From Iris pallida (lineage: Eukaryota; Streptophyta; Magnoliopsida; Asparagales; Iridaceae): DNA of 64,000 bases. The notes beneath the pieces were generated by a model. The model searched no databases. It was not told where the DNA came from and saw only the letters and a list, made by a program, of their open reading frames with translations. Of the stretch, positions 43,901 to 55,610 are shown one piece after another (the first letter of the stretch is position 1; each line of letters begins with the position of its first letter). The position numbers and the translations under genes were made by a program. The stretch is from NCBI GenBank assembly GCA_029216955.1, contig JANAVB010003400.1:18782492-18846491 (forward strand), written 5' to 3'.

Positions 43901-45328
43901 ATGGGAGAGAATCCAGTAGATCAGGGACCAGTTGGAGATCAGCAAGGGGTAGCCCCTCTACCTGGACAGATTCACATCGAGAATGTTACCGAGCATGAGC
44001 CAGTTGAGCTACAGAGGCCAGAGGATCCCATACCTCCAGTGATACCGGTAGTACCAGTAGCACTAGATGCGCCGGCACTGTTGCAGATTATCAGAGGATT
44101 ATTAGAGACCCAGCAACGCCAGATGGCAGCCCAACAGCAACAACAAACCCGACAACAAGAACAAAATGTGCTACAGAATCAGGGGTTGCAATTAGCCCTT
44201 GAGAGAAGTGTCAGAAATGATTCAGGAGCGTCCGGAAGGTTTTGTCGACTTAACCCGAGATATTTTGACGGCACGGAGGATGCCATCACGGCGGATGCTT
44301 GGCTTCAGGATACAGAGGCCATATTAACCGCAGCAAAGGTTCCAGCAGAAGAGAAGGTTGACCAGGTCAGACTTTTACTTCAGGATCTCGCCCGCGACTG
44401 GTGGGCATCGGAAGATGTTGGAATGAGGCGTCCTGTTCCCTGGGATAGCTTCAGTACCAGATTCAAGGCCAAGTACTTTGGCGTGGTAGCTCGATATGAG
44501 CTACAACAGAGGTTTATCAGTCTCAAGCAGGCTGGTAAGACGGTGGATGGTTATGCAGCGGAGTTCTGCAGGTTAAGTAGGTTTGCTCGGATGATGGTGG
44601 CGACAGAGCCCGAGAGAGCAATGAGGTTCCAGCAGGGACTTCACCTAGAGATTTTGCAGCTGGTCGAGGGGCACGACTACCAGACATTCGATGCAGTATT
44701 GACGACGGCTCGGAGGCACGAGCTTACTATTCAAAGGTTATCAGCAAGGACTGGGGGCCAGAAGAGATCTCATACGCAGAGTGCTGGGGGAGGAGCAGTA
44801 CCTCGTACGTCAGCACCAGCACCTGGCGTCCGTATTCGTGATGCAGCACCAGTCACGACAATTGTGACTGCACCAGTTCGACAGCAGCAACAGAGGAACC
44901 AGCAGCAGCGTCAGGAAGCACCAGTAGGTTGCACTTACTGTGGTAAGGGAGGGCACACTAGGGATGTGTGTCGTTCAGCTAATGAATTATGCTTGAGGTG
45001 TGGCAGTCCAGATCATAGGATTGCCAATTGTCCTATGATGCAGAGGCCAGGAGGGCCAGCTCAACGGTTTCCAGCATTGCCAGCTCCAGAGGTAGCACCG
45101 TATCAAGGGCCAGCACTAGCAGTGAGGCCACTAGCCCAGCGTCCATTACCGACACAAGCTCAGATGTACCGACAAGCACAACATCAAGTAGGACCGCATA
45201 GGCCGCAACAGCAGGGCCAGGGAAGGCAGGGACAAAGACAAGAAGAATTTGGAGTATTAGAGCAGAGGTTGGCCGAAGGCGGTCAGATTGTGGGTAAGAT
45301 TTCAGTATTATTCATTATAATTCCTTGA
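43901..45328 (+). CDS. gag: Element Y gag, copy 1 (475 codons)
   Basis: The ATG at 43901 (MGENPVDQG) is the first AUG; the frame itself is open further upstream without one. A Gln-rich segment precedes the gag core (RYFDGTEDAITADAWLQDTE), followed by RDWW, RFQQGLHLEIL and two CCHC knuckles, CTYCGKGGHTRDVC (from residue 344) and CLRCGSPDHRIANC (from 364). The frame then runs into LAEGGQIVGKIS, which matches the start of the protease region in X, and stops at FIIIP. The protein should form particles but lacks enzymes. It differs from copy 2 at three residues (Asp/Glu, Thr/Ala, Val/Ala). Confidence 0.92.
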   Translation: MGENPVDQGPVGDQQGVAPLPGQIHIENVTEHEPVELQRPEDPIPPVIPVVPVALDAPALLQIIRGLLETQQRQMAAQQQQQTRQQEQNVLQNQGLQLALERSVRNDSGASGRFCRLNPRYFDGTEDAITADAWLQDTEAILTAAKVPAEEKVDQVRLLLQDLARDWWASEDVGMRRPVPWDSFSTRFKAKYFGVVARYELQQRFISLKQAGKTVDGYAAEFCRLSRFARMMVATEPERAMRFQQGLHLEILQLVEGHDYQTFDAVLTTARRHELTIQRLSARTGGQKRSHTQSAGGGAVPRTSAPAPGVRIRDAAPVTTIVTAPVRQQQQRNQQQRQEAPVGCTYCGKGGHTRDVCRSANELCLRCGSPDHRIANCPMMQRPGGPAQRFPALPAPEVAPYQGPALAVRPLAQRPLPTQAQMYRQAQHQVGPHRPQQQGQGRQGQRQEEFGVLEQRLAEGGQIVGKISVLFIIIP

Positions 45329-45770
45329 GTTCTATATTCGAAGAGTGAAGTCGACTTTCTCGCCTCACTCATCTGCTCTCGTATCATGTGATACGTGATA
45401 TCCATCATGTGTCTTGATTACGAGAGTATGTCCTGGGCAGAGTCTCGTTCTTGATTTAGTCATTGGTACCGACTTATCTCAAGCGTTGACCCTTGTCCAC
45501 TTTGGGAGTCAGTGTAGGACCTCGAGGACGAATTCCTACCTGACTTGAGAGGCATATTTCATTCGTATGTCTCCGATAATTTCCTTCTATGGTATGATTA
45601 TTGTTTGTTCTTTTACTTAATAGTTCTTTCCTTCGTAATCTGTTCATATGTCATGTGTTGTTTGATAATTGTGCTTATATTATGTCATGAGTGTATTTCG
45701 TGATCTGAGAGCGCGTTCGACTAGCCTTATCTAAATTCCGAGGACGGAATTTTTCTAAGGAGGGTAGAGA
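45329..45770 (+). other. Element Y 3' internal region with integrase remnant, stem-loop and polypurine tract
   Basis: GATTTAGTCATTGGTACCGA (45454-45473) encodes DLVIGTD, matching the LVVGTDLS end of X integrase. This dates the loss of protease to integrase to a deletion just after gag. A stem-loop AAATTCCGAGGACGGAATTT (45733-45752) precedes AAGGAGGGTAGAGA, the polypurine tract abutting LTR 2. A second GAGGAC stem-loop lies at about 45513-45539. Confidence 0.75.
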
Positions 45771-48650
45771 TGTCACTCCCCGTTTCCGGAATAAGTAAAT
45801 TTTTGATTTTTTTGTATATGGTATCTGGCACCTGTATCTTTATTGCATTTATCCTGTATTTGTAACTGGCCATGGCATGGAACAGTATCTCGTCGCGGAT
45901 TAGTGTGCCACCCCTTGTCCTTGTCTGGTTGTAGGCGTGGTTCACTGTTTCGATGATAAGATTTCTGAACTGTGTTGTGGTTATGATTTTATTTAATTAA
46001 TTTAATTAGTTGTATCATGTAGCATTTAACATGTCATTAGTCATGTGGTTAAGAGCATGCTTAAGCTTAGGGTTTCTTTGAGTCAACCCAACCCCTATAT
46101 ATATTCTCTTCCTCACTCTCTCTCCTCATTCACTCTTCTCATTTCTTTTTCCTCCCAACCAATAGGCAAGTACATCTTGCACCAAATGGAAAGATTATTA
46201 TATTTTCATTTCTTGATTTTTCTTTGGTATTATTTGTCTATATTGTTCTTCTCTTCATTCTCTACAAGTTTAGTTCTTTGAGTTTTTGATTTTAATGGCT
46301 AGTTTGGTGTAGATCTAAGTTTCTAAAACTAGGGTTCTATGGGTTTCCATGGTTTTGATCTATCAAACTTGGTTATTTTCGAAAACTAATGGTCCTATGT
46401 TGTAGAAAATTTGATTCTACATAATTTTGACCTTTAAAAAGTTGGATTTCGACTTATTTTGAGGAAGTTTTGGCCAAAACAATATTTGGATATTTTCTAT
46501 GTTCATCTGTCCTGATTCTGGCAGGGACGATGCATAGTGCCGCATAGTGCCGAGCCGCATAAGCTGCATAGTGCTGCATAAGCCGTATAGTGCCGAGCCG
46601 CATAAGCCGTATGAGGATGCTGCATAGTGCCGCATAGTGCCGAGCCGCATGAGGATGCTGCATAGTACCGCATAGTGCCGAGCCGCATGAGGATGCTGCA
46701 TAGTGCCGTATAGTGCCGAGCCGCATGAGGATGCTGCATAGTGCCGCATAGTGCCGAGCCGCATGAGGATGCTGCATAGTGCCGCATAGTGCCGAGCCGC
46801 ATGAGGATGCTGCATAGTGCCGCATAGTGCTGAATAGTGCCGCATAGTGCCTATTTTGGCTGTTTTTGGCTATTTTAAGTCCTATTTGGCTGAATTATGG
46901 CCAGAATTTCTCCTAACTCCCAACATGAAAGTTGTAGATCTTTGTCTTGGCTTCAAGGACCTTCATGTCTCACTTTTACCTGAATACATATGTGACTTTT
47001 ATGTCACGAAGGGTCCACATGACTTCTTGACTTGACCATGTTCCTGACCTGATTACCTGTATACGTGCTGGTACCTATTCTAAGTGTGTTTTGAGATACA
47101 ATATTAGTATGCACTGCGGTGCCATTTAATGAGTGCACTGAGGTGTGACTCTACATGCTAAGTGATCCTTCGTGTTATATGTCAATACATGTGTACCTTC
47201 CAGCACAGTCATGGTAATTGGTCAGTAATAGTGTTATGGTAAAATGATTGTTGTTTGATGCATTACACTAAGCATGGATCTAGATTGAGCCGATGTGGAT
47301 TTATACTTAGGGTACACGTACTATGGTACGACATATAGGAGGATGACCATGTGACCACGACATGTAATTCCAATATCGAGATAGGGTTAATCTAAGCAAC
47401 TTAAATTGGTAGAAGCATTGGGAGGGAACAGAATCTCGAGATCGTACGTCACCAGCCGCCCTGGGTCCCGTCCTGGCGTGTCGGGTTGGCTGCCGCGGAT
47501 ACTGTATAGTCATCCGCACTAGTGGGGTGCAGTATCTGATTTGTGACTGCCGAGCCCGCTCTTCCTATAGGAGAGCTGGAACCGTTACTGCTTATTCTAC
47601 CGCGGTGGCCTTTCGAGGGACCGGTGCATTTCGTGCTTGCTTGTATATAATGGTTTGGCTAGCCCTGCTGGAATGCGATATGATCTGAGGATTCCTAAGT
47701 ATATATATATATTGCATTACTAGGATAACCCAGGCAAATCATAGAAAGCCGTAGGATTGATTGGCCGATTGTAAGCTGACTTGTTTGTGATATGTTTTCT
47801 TCTGTTAGCAACTGAGGAACATGGACTATCGTGGTGCGTGGTCCAACCCATGTCCTTGTTTGGTTGTTGGGTTGGGCTATTGTGCTGCGATAGGCTATGG
47901 ACCGAAGTCGCGATCAGAAGCCCTTTTTCCTGTCCATGGTTATAGGATATATCTTATCTCGGTATGATATTGGCACCGTTTGTCCTTGTTTGGTTGTAAG
48001 GGTGTCGTATTGTCTCGATGATATGGTATAAGCCTATAACTCATGAATCAGGTCTTATTTAACTCATTGGATTTATCTCACTCTTTTGTGCTCCCTTGTG
48101 GTACTTGCTATTCGGGGCCTGACCCCGCTGGTTTTGTTTGGCCAGATCTCGTAGCAGCTCCAGAGGATCCAGCCTTCCACCCGAACAATGGTGCACACCA
48201 GGAGTATGGGCGCCAGGGACCATGAGTGGGTTTCTTCTTCACCGCTCTGATATCTTCTATTTTGTACTTGGCGTTTAGCCACCGGCACTTGTTTAGCCGG
48301 CAGTTCTGGATACTAGTTTCCTTTACATAATTGTAATTAAATAGACTGCAGCTGACTATAGTTATGTACTATTGACTCTCGGAACTAGCTCATCATTTTG
48401 TATAGCTAGACTCATGAATCATTCTGATGAAGCGTCGGGGACGCCTTACTGCTTTGTCTTATATGATCATTATTTACTGCTCCTTGTTTTGATTGATTGA
48501 GACATAGATGCTCTGTGGGACCATAGGAGACCTGATTGTAGCATGCACCCTCTAGTCTCTTGACAGCCACGATCGCCGTATGACGTTTATATACCTCATA
48601 TGGAGTAGCTGGCCTAGTCCGTCTCAGTATTCCGGTACTGGGGCGTGACA
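45771..48650 (+). repeat. Element Y LTR 2 (shared middle LTR)
   Basis: This 2,880-bp LTR has no target duplication at its edges. The minisatellite spans 46529-46855 and has a variant left part with CATAAGCTGCATAGTGCTGC that is shared with LTR 3 and absent from LTR 1. Confidence 0.9.
46529..46855 (+). repeat. 38-bp minisatellite in LTR Y2
   Basis: Same unit as in LTR Y1, with more copies plus irregular CATAAGCCG variants at the left. Length polymorphism between LTRs of one insertion shows the array changes quickly. Confidence 0.92.
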
Positions 48651-48878
48651 AGGTTTTATTGGTGGCCCATGCAGGTCTGTTTTTCAGACTTGTGGGGTGT
48701 TGCGATTATAGGAGTCTCAATCAAAACATGTTCCCCTTGATCTCCTGATTCGTTTTCTCTTTCTCCCACCTTGATTGCTAACTTGATTGTCATCCTCGAA
48801 TCCTTCCCTTCCTGTCTTTTGATACCTTGTATCCTTTCCTTTAGGGTCACATCATTCTCGGCTATTGGAGGAGCCGGC

Positions 48879-50306
48879 ATGGGAGAGAATCCAGTAGATC
48901 AGGGACCAGTTGGAGATCAGCAAGGGGTAGCCCCTCTACCTGGACAGATTCACATCGAGAATGTTACCGAGCATGAGCCAGTTGAGCTACAGAGGCCAGA
49001 GGATCCCATACCTCCAGTGATACCGGTAGTACCAGTAGCACTAGATGCGCCGGCACTGTTGCAGATTATCAGAGGATTATTAGAGACCCAGCAACGCCAG
49101 ATGGCAGCCCAACAGCAACAACAAACCCGACAACAAGAACAAAATGTGCTACAGAATCAGGGGTTGCAATTAGCCCTTGAGAGAAGTGTCAGAAATGATT
49201 CAGGAGCGTCCGGAAGGTTTTGTCGACTTAACCCGAGATATTTTGACGGCACGGAGGATGCCATCACGGCTGATGCTTGGCTTCAGGATACAGAGGCCAT
49301 ATTAACCGCAGCAAAGGTTCCAGCAGAAGAGAAGGTTGACCAGGTCAGACTTTTACTTCAGGATCTCGCCCGCGACTGGTGGGCATCGGAAGAGGTTGGA
49401 ATGAGGCGTCCTGTTCCCTGGGATAGCTTCAGTACCAGATTCAAGGCCAAGTACTTTGGCGTGGTAGCTCGATATGAGCTACAACAGAGGTTTATCAGTC
49501 TCAAGCAGGCTGGTAAGACGGTGGATGGTTATGCAGCGGAGTTCTGCAGGTTAAGTAGGTTTGCTCGGATGATGGTGGCGACAGAGCCCGAGAGAGCAAT
49601 GAGGTTCCAGCAGGGACTTCACCTAGAGATTTTGCAGCTGGTCGAGGGGCACGACTACCAGACATTCGATGCAGTATTGACGGCGGCTCGGAGGCACGAG
49701 CTTACTATTCAAAGGTTATCAGCAAGGACTGGGGGCCAGAAGAGATCTCATACGCAGAGTGCTGGGGGAGGAGCAGTACCTCGGACGTCAGCACCAGCAC
49801 CTGGCGTCCGTATTCGTGATGCAGCACCAGTCACGACAATTGTGACTGCACCAGTTCGACAGCAGCAACAGAGGAACCAGCAGCAGCGTCAGGAAGCACC
49901 AGTAGGTTGCACTTACTGTGGTAAGGGAGGGCACACTAGGGATGTGTGTCGTTCAGCTAATGAATTATGCTTGAGGTGTGGCAGTCCAGATCATAGGATT
50001 GCCAATTGTCCTATGATGCAGAGGCCAGGAGGGCCAGCTCAACGGTTTCCAGCGTTGCCAGCTCCAGAGGTAGCACCGTATCAAGGGCCAGCACTAGCAG
50101 TGAGGCCACTAGCCCAGCGTCCATTACCGACACAAGCTCAGATGTACCGACAAGCACAACATCAAGCAGGACCGCATAGGCCGCAACAGCAGGGCCAGGG
50201 AAGGCAGGGACAAAGACAAGAAGAATTTGGAGTATTAGAGCAGAGGTTGGCCGAAGGCGGTCAGATTGTGGGTAAGATTTCAGTATTATTCATTATAATT
50301 CCTTGA
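48879..50306 (+). CDS. gag: Element Y gag, copy 2 (475 codons)
   Basis: Second gag of the tandem, again starting at an ATG (MGENPVDQG) and collinear with copy 1, including the Gln-rich part, gag core and both CCHC knuckles. Only three amino-acid differences from copy 1 are seen. The frame is fully open. Both copies could be transcribed from an LTR directly upstream. Confidence 0.92.
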   Translation: MGENPVDQGPVGDQQGVAPLPGQIHIENVTEHEPVELQRPEDPIPPVIPVVPVALDAPALLQIIRGLLETQQRQMAAQQQQQTRQQEQNVLQNQGLQLALERSVRNDSGASGRFCRLNPRYFDGTEDAITADAWLQDTEAILTAAKVPAEEKVDQVRLLLQDLARDWWASEEVGMRRPVPWDSFSTRFKAKYFGVVARYELQQRFISLKQAGKTVDGYAAEFCRLSRFARMMVATEPERAMRFQQGLHLEILQLVEGHDYQTFDAVLTAARRHELTIQRLSARTGGQKRSHTQSAGGGAVPRTSAPAPGVRIRDAAPVTTIVTAPVRQQQQRNQQQRQEAPVGCTYCGKGGHTRDVCRSANELCLRCGSPDHRIANCPMMQRPGGPAQRFPALPAPEVAPYQGPALAVRPLAQRPLPTQAQMYRQAQHQAGPHRPQQQGQGRQGQRQEEFGVLEQRLAEGGQIVGKISVLFIIIP

Positions 50307-50748
50307 GTTCTATATTCGAAGAGTGAAGTCGACTTTCTCGCCTCACTCATCTGCTCTCGTATCATGTGATACGTGATATCCATCATGTGTCTTGATTACG
50401 AGAGTATGTCCTGGGCAGAGTCTCGTTCTTGATTTAGTCATTGGTACCGACTTATCTCAAGCGTTGACCCTTGTCCACTTTGGGAGTCAGTGTAGGACCT
50501 CGAGGACGAATTTCTACCTGACTTGAGAGGCATATTTCATTCGTATGTCTCCGATAATTTCCTTCTATGGTATGATTATTGTTTGTGCTTTTACTTAATA
50601 GTTCTTTCCTTCGTAATCTGTTCATATGTCATGTGTTGTTTGATAATTGTGCTTATATTATGTCATGAGTGTATTTCGTGATCTGAGAGCGCGTTCGACT
50701 AGCCTTATCTAAATTCCGAGGACGGAATTTTTCTAAGGAGGGTAGAGA
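50307..50748 (+). other. Element Y 3' internal region, copy 2
   Basis: This is collinear with 45329-45770: integrase remnant, stem-loop AAATTCCGAGGACGGAATTT (50711-50730) and the polypurine tract AAGGAGGGTAGAGA before LTR 3. Confidence 0.75.
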
Positions 50749-53668
50749 TGTCACTCCCCGTTTCCGGAATACGTAAATTTTTAATTTTTTTGTATATGGT
50801 ATCTGGCACCTGTATCTTTATTGCATTTATCCTGTATTTGTAACTGGCCATGGCATGGAACAGTATCTCGTCGCGGATTAGTGTGCCACCCCTTGTCCTT
50901 GTCTGGTTGTAGGCGTGGTTCACTGTTTCGATGATAAGATTTTTGAACTGTGTTGTGGTTATGATTTTATTTAATTAATTTAATTAGTTGTATCATGTAG
51001 CATTTAACATGTCATTAGTCATGTGGTTAAGAGCATGCTTAAGGTTAGGGTTTCTTTGAGTCAACCCAACCCCTATATATATTCTCTTCCTCACTCTCTC
51101 TCCTCATTCACTCTTCTCATTTCTTTTTCCTCCCAACCAATAGGCAAGTACATCTTGCACCAAATGGAGAGATTATTATATTTTTATTTCTTGATTTTTC
51201 TTTGGTATTATTTGTCTATATTGTTCTTCTCTTCATTCTCTACAAGTTTAGTTCTTTGAGTTTTTGATTTTAATGGCTAGTTTGGTGTAGATCTAAGTTT
51301 CTAAAACTAGGGTTCTATGGGTTTCCATGGTTTTGATCTATCAAACTTGGTTATTTTCGAAAACTAATGGTCCTATGTTGTAGGAAATTTGATTCTACAT
51401 AATTTTGACCTTTGAAAAGTTGGATTTCGACTTATTTTGAGGAAGTTATGGCCAAAACAATATTTGGATATTTTCTATGTTCATCTGTCCTGATTCTGGC
51501 AGGGACGATGCATAGTGCCGCATAGTGCCGAGCCGCATAAGCTGTATAGTGCTGCATAAGCCGCATAGTGCCGAGCCGTATAAGCCGCATGAGGATGCTG
51601 CATAGTGCCGTATAGTGCCGAGCCGCATGAGGATGCTGCATAGTACCGCATAGTGCCGAGCCGCATGAGGATGCTGCATAGTGCCGCATAGTGCCGAGCC
51701 GCATGAGGATGCTGCATAGTGCCGAGCCGCATGAGGATGCTGCATAGTGCCGTATAGTGCCGAGCCGCATGAGGATGCTGCATAGTGCCGCATAGTGCCG
51801 AGCCGCATGAGGATGCTGCATAGTGCCGCATAGTGCCGCATAGTGCTGAATAGTGCCGCATAGTGCATATTTTGGCTGTTTTTGGCTATTTTAAGTCATA
51901 TTTGGCTGAATTATGGCCAGAATTTCTCCTAACTCCCAACATGAAAGTTGTAGATCTTTGTCTTGGCTTCAAGGACCTTCATGTCTCACTTTTACCTGAA
52001 TACATATGTGACTTTTATGTCACGAAGGGTCCACATGACTTCTTGACTTGACCATGTTCCTGACCTGATTACCTGTATACGTGCTGGTACCTATTCTAAG
52101 TGTGTATTGAGATACAATATTAGTATGCACTGCGGTGCCATTTAATGAGTGCACTGAGGTGTGACTCTACATGCTAAGTGATCCTTCGTGTTATATGTCA
52201 ATACATGTGTACCTTCCAGCACAGTCATGGTAATTGGTCAGTAATAGTGTTGTGGTAAAATGATTGTTGTTTGATGCATTACACTAAGCATGGATCAAGA
52301 TTGAGCCGATGTGGATTCATACTTAGGGTACACGTACTATGGTACGACATATAGAAGGATGACCATGTGACCACGACATGTAATTCCAATATCGAGATAG
52401 GGTTAATCTAAGCAACTTAAATTGGTAGAAGCATTGGGAGGGAACAGAATCTCGAGATCGTACGTCACCAGCCGCCCTGGGTCCCGTCCTGGCGTGTCGG
52501 GTTGGCTGCCGCGGATACTGTATAGTCATCCGCACTAGTGGAGTGCAGTATCTGATTTGTGACTGCCGAGCCCGCTCTTCCTATAGGAGAGCTGGAACCG
52601 TTACTGCTTATTCTAGCGCGGTGGCCTTTCGAGGGACCGGTGCATTTCGTGCTTGCTTGTATATAATGGTTTGGCTAGCCCTGCTGGAATGCGATATGAT
52701 CTGAGGATTCCTAAGTATATATATATATTGTATTACTGGGATAACCCAGGCAAATCATAGAAAGCCGTAGGATTGATTGGCCGATTGTAAGCTGACTTGT
52801 TTGTGATATGTTTTCTTCTGTTAGCAACTGAGGAACATGGACTATCGTGGTGCGTGGTCCAACCCATGTCCTTGTTTGGTTGTTGGGTTGGGCTATTGTG
52901 CTGCGATAGGCTATGGACCGAAGTCGCGATCAGAAGCCCTTTTTCCTGCCCATGGTTATAGGATATATCTTATCTCGGTATGATATTGGCACCATTTTGT
53001 CCTTGTTTGGTTGTAAGGGTGTCGTATTGTCTCGATGATATGGTATAAGCCTATAACTCATGAATCAGGTCTTATTTAACTCATTGGATTTATCTCACTC
53101 TTTTGTGCTCCCTTGTGGTACTTGCTATTCGGGGCCTGACCCCGCTGGTTTTGTTTGGCCAGATCTCGTAGCAGCTCCAGAGGATCCAGCTTTCCACCCG
53201 AACAATGGTGTACACCAGGAGTATGGGCGCCAGGGACCATGAGTGGGTTTCTTCTTCACCGCTCTGATATCTTTTATTTTGTACTTGGCGTTTAGCCACC
53301 GGCACTTGTTTAGCCGGCAGTTCTGGACACTAGTTTCCTTTACATAATTATAATTAAATCAGACTGCAGCTGACTATAGTTATGTACTATTGACTCTCGG
53401 AACTAGCTCATCATTTTGTATAGCTAGACTCATGAATCATTCTGATGAAGCGTCGGGGACGCCTTACTGCTTTGTCTTATATGATCATTATTTACTGCTC
53501 CTTGTTTTGATTGATTGAGACATAGATGCTCTGTGGGACCATAGGAGACCTGATTGTAGCATGCACCCCCTAGTCTCTTGACAGCCACGATCGCCGTATG
53601 ACGTTTATATACCTCATATGGAGTAGCTGGCCTAGTCCGTCTCAGTATTCCGGTACTGGGGCGTGACA
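50749..53668 (+). repeat. Element Y LTR 3
   Basis: This 2,920-bp LTR is the longest because of its minisatellite (51505-51875). It ends GGGGCGTGACA and is followed by the target duplication TAGCA. Confidence 0.9.
51505..51875 (+). repeat. 38-bp minisatellite in LTR Y3
   Basis: Same unit family, with the CATAAGC variants at the left as in LTR Y2 and an additional partial unit (CATAGTGCCGAGCCGCATGA without the doubled CATAGTGCC) near 51715. Confidence 0.92.
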
Positions 53669-53673
53669 TAGCA

Positions 53674-54539
53674 TAGTCTCAGATCGAGATTCCAGATTCA
53701 CTTCTCATTTTTGGCGGAGTCTTCAACAGAGTTTGGGTACCTGTTTGAGCTTTAGTTCAGCATACCATCCTTAGACAGATGGTCAGTCGGAGCGTATGAT
53801 TCAGACTTTGGAGGATATGCTTCGATCATGCACTCTTGACTTCAGTGGTTCTTAGGAGGATCACTTGCATTTGGTGGAGTTCTCTTACAATAACAGCTTC
53901 CAAGCAAGCATTCAGATGGCACCTTTCGAGGCCTTGTATGGTAGGAGATGTAGGTCACCCGTAGCTTGGGATGACATTAAAAAGAGGCAGATGCTTGGTC
54001 CAGAGATGATTGCTCAGTCAGTTGGAGTAGTCAGGCAAGTCAAAGAGCATCTTAGAGTAGCTCAGGATCGGCAGCGTCACTGGGCAGATCAGCATCGACG
54101 TTATCTTGAGTTCTCTGTCGGCGATCACGTATTTCTTCGAATTTCGCCTACCCGTGGTGTCACCAGGTTTGGCGTACGAGAAAAGCTTAGTCCTAAATTT
54201 ATTGGACCGTTTGATATTCTTGAGCGAGTAGGAGACGTATCTTATCGTCTTGCTCTTCCACCGTCGCTATGCGAGGTACATGACGTGTTTTACGTATCTC
54301 AGTTGCGTCGGTATATTCCAGATTCGAGCCATATCCTAAATTATTCCGAAACTGGTCGTTGGTACTGACCTATCGTATGAGGAGAGCCCGTATCCATTTT
54401 GGACCGGAGGAAGAAGATTTTTAAGAACCGGACTATTCGATTAGTTCGTGTTTCCTGGGATCATCATTCACCGGGCGAGTCGACTTGGGAGCGCGAGGAT
54501 GATATCCGAGCTCGTTACCCATATATGTTTGACTCATGA
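53674..54539 (+). pseudogene. Element X integrase, 3' part, with chromodomain-like tail
   Basis: The frame resumes after the Y insertion with the second catalytic Asp region ([13 protein letters not shown]), a TAG in the YHP-TDGQSER motif, and another stop at about 53851. An open stretch with LVEFSYNNSFQASIQMAPFE and LSPKFIGPFDILERVG follows. A frameshift near 54350 separates the LVVGTDLSYEE segment. The tail ends with a chromodomain-like STWEREDDIRARYP and a TGA at 54537-54539. The GAGGAT stem-loop and polypurine tract follow before LTR X2. Confidence 0.88.
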
Positions 54540-54781
54540 GGTATACTTATTCGTATATCTATGATTCTACCTTTTGTTTGAGTGTGATTGTAGGAATATA
54601 CGATGTTGTTGTTTTTGTATATTTAAATTGCTTTTACATTTCTTGTACATTACTCTAGTTGGATTTCATGATTTATGAGTTTCGTATCTTGATTCTGATA
54701 GCATGTTTTCTTGGATTTCTTGCTTGCTTTGATTACCTTTAGGAAATTCTGAGGATGAAATTTTTCTAAGGAGGGAAGAGT
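54540..54781 (+). other. Element X 3' untranslated region, stem-loop and polypurine tract
   Basis: AAATTCTGAGGATGAAATTT (54744-54763) is the imperfect counterpart of the stem-loops in A and Y. AAGGAGGGAAGAG ends one base before LTR X2 and is the likely plus-strand primer. Confidence 0.75.
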
Positions 54782-55078
54782 TGTGAGACTCTTCTCACAG
54801 TATCGATATTTATATACAGATACGTATTTAGTATTGTATTTCATATTTTCTTGGTTTTCGAAACACTTTAAAATTTTCCCAAATTGTAGAGTTTCTTCTT
54901 GACCGGCATGCCGCAAGTATACCGGTGTATAACGACGGCATACCGCCCGGATTGATATTCCATATTTTAGATATTTCGATTTCAAATATTTTCGTAAATA
55001 GTGTTTTAGATATTTTGGTGAATAGTGTGGATGAACTCTATTACCCAATGGATATTTAGTTTTGTTTAGATGGCCATG
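54782..55078 (+). repeat. Element X LTR 2, left piece
   Basis: The first about 300 bp match LTR X1, starting with TGTGAGACTCTTCTCACAG. The match stops at GGCCATG, where solo LTR Z begins. Confidence 0.9.
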
Positions 55079-55610
55079 TGTCACGACCCGCTCTCGAATA
55101 ATCGGACACGAGTCAGACACGCCCAGCCTACGTTGGAAGGCTCAATATAGTAAGCTGTACCAAGCTAGGGAAACTAACAAGTCAATATGAATAAGTACAA
55201 ATCACAACATCTATAAACGATCCCAGAAAGATCACCATAATCCACATGTCCATATAACGTAAAGGTACCAGAGTCAACAGGAGTGAAATACGGTATGAAC
55301 TCTAAAAAAAAATATCTAGGAGTAAAGCTAAACAGTCTAAACCTGAAGCCTCTAGATAAGTCATGTCTCCATTCTGCTCAGCTAAGATCCCGAGCTCTGG
55401 CCCATAAGGTAGAACAATATCCTGCAAGTACACCTACAACATATCCAGTCAGGAGCGGAGCAAAGTACAGTCCTAGGTAATAAACAAGAACATTATGCTA
55501 TGAAAAATGTACAAGAGAACATATAAAGCACAAGAAAGAACAAGAAAGTACATGAATGGAAAGTACATGAATGTAAAGTACAGGAAATAAAGTACAAGAA
55601 TGTAAACCAT

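Larger units (their letters stand above)
40910..53668 (+). mobile_element. Element Y: tandem gag-only LTR element (LTR-internal-LTR-internal-LTR)
   Basis: Three LTRs (40910-43672, 45771-48650 and 50749-53668) flank two internal regions of equal length (43673-45770 and 48651-50748, each 2,098 bp). The outer target duplication TAGCA is exact (40905-40909 and 53669-53673), and removing the insert rejoins the integrase codons of X. Internal regions hold gag plus a scrap of integrase C-terminus and no RT, so Y is non-autonomous. LTR ends (TGTCACTCC to GGGGCGTGACA), gag and the 3' stem-loop relate it to X. LTR copies are nearly identical apart from minisatellite length, suggesting a recent insertion. 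Confidence 0.93.
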
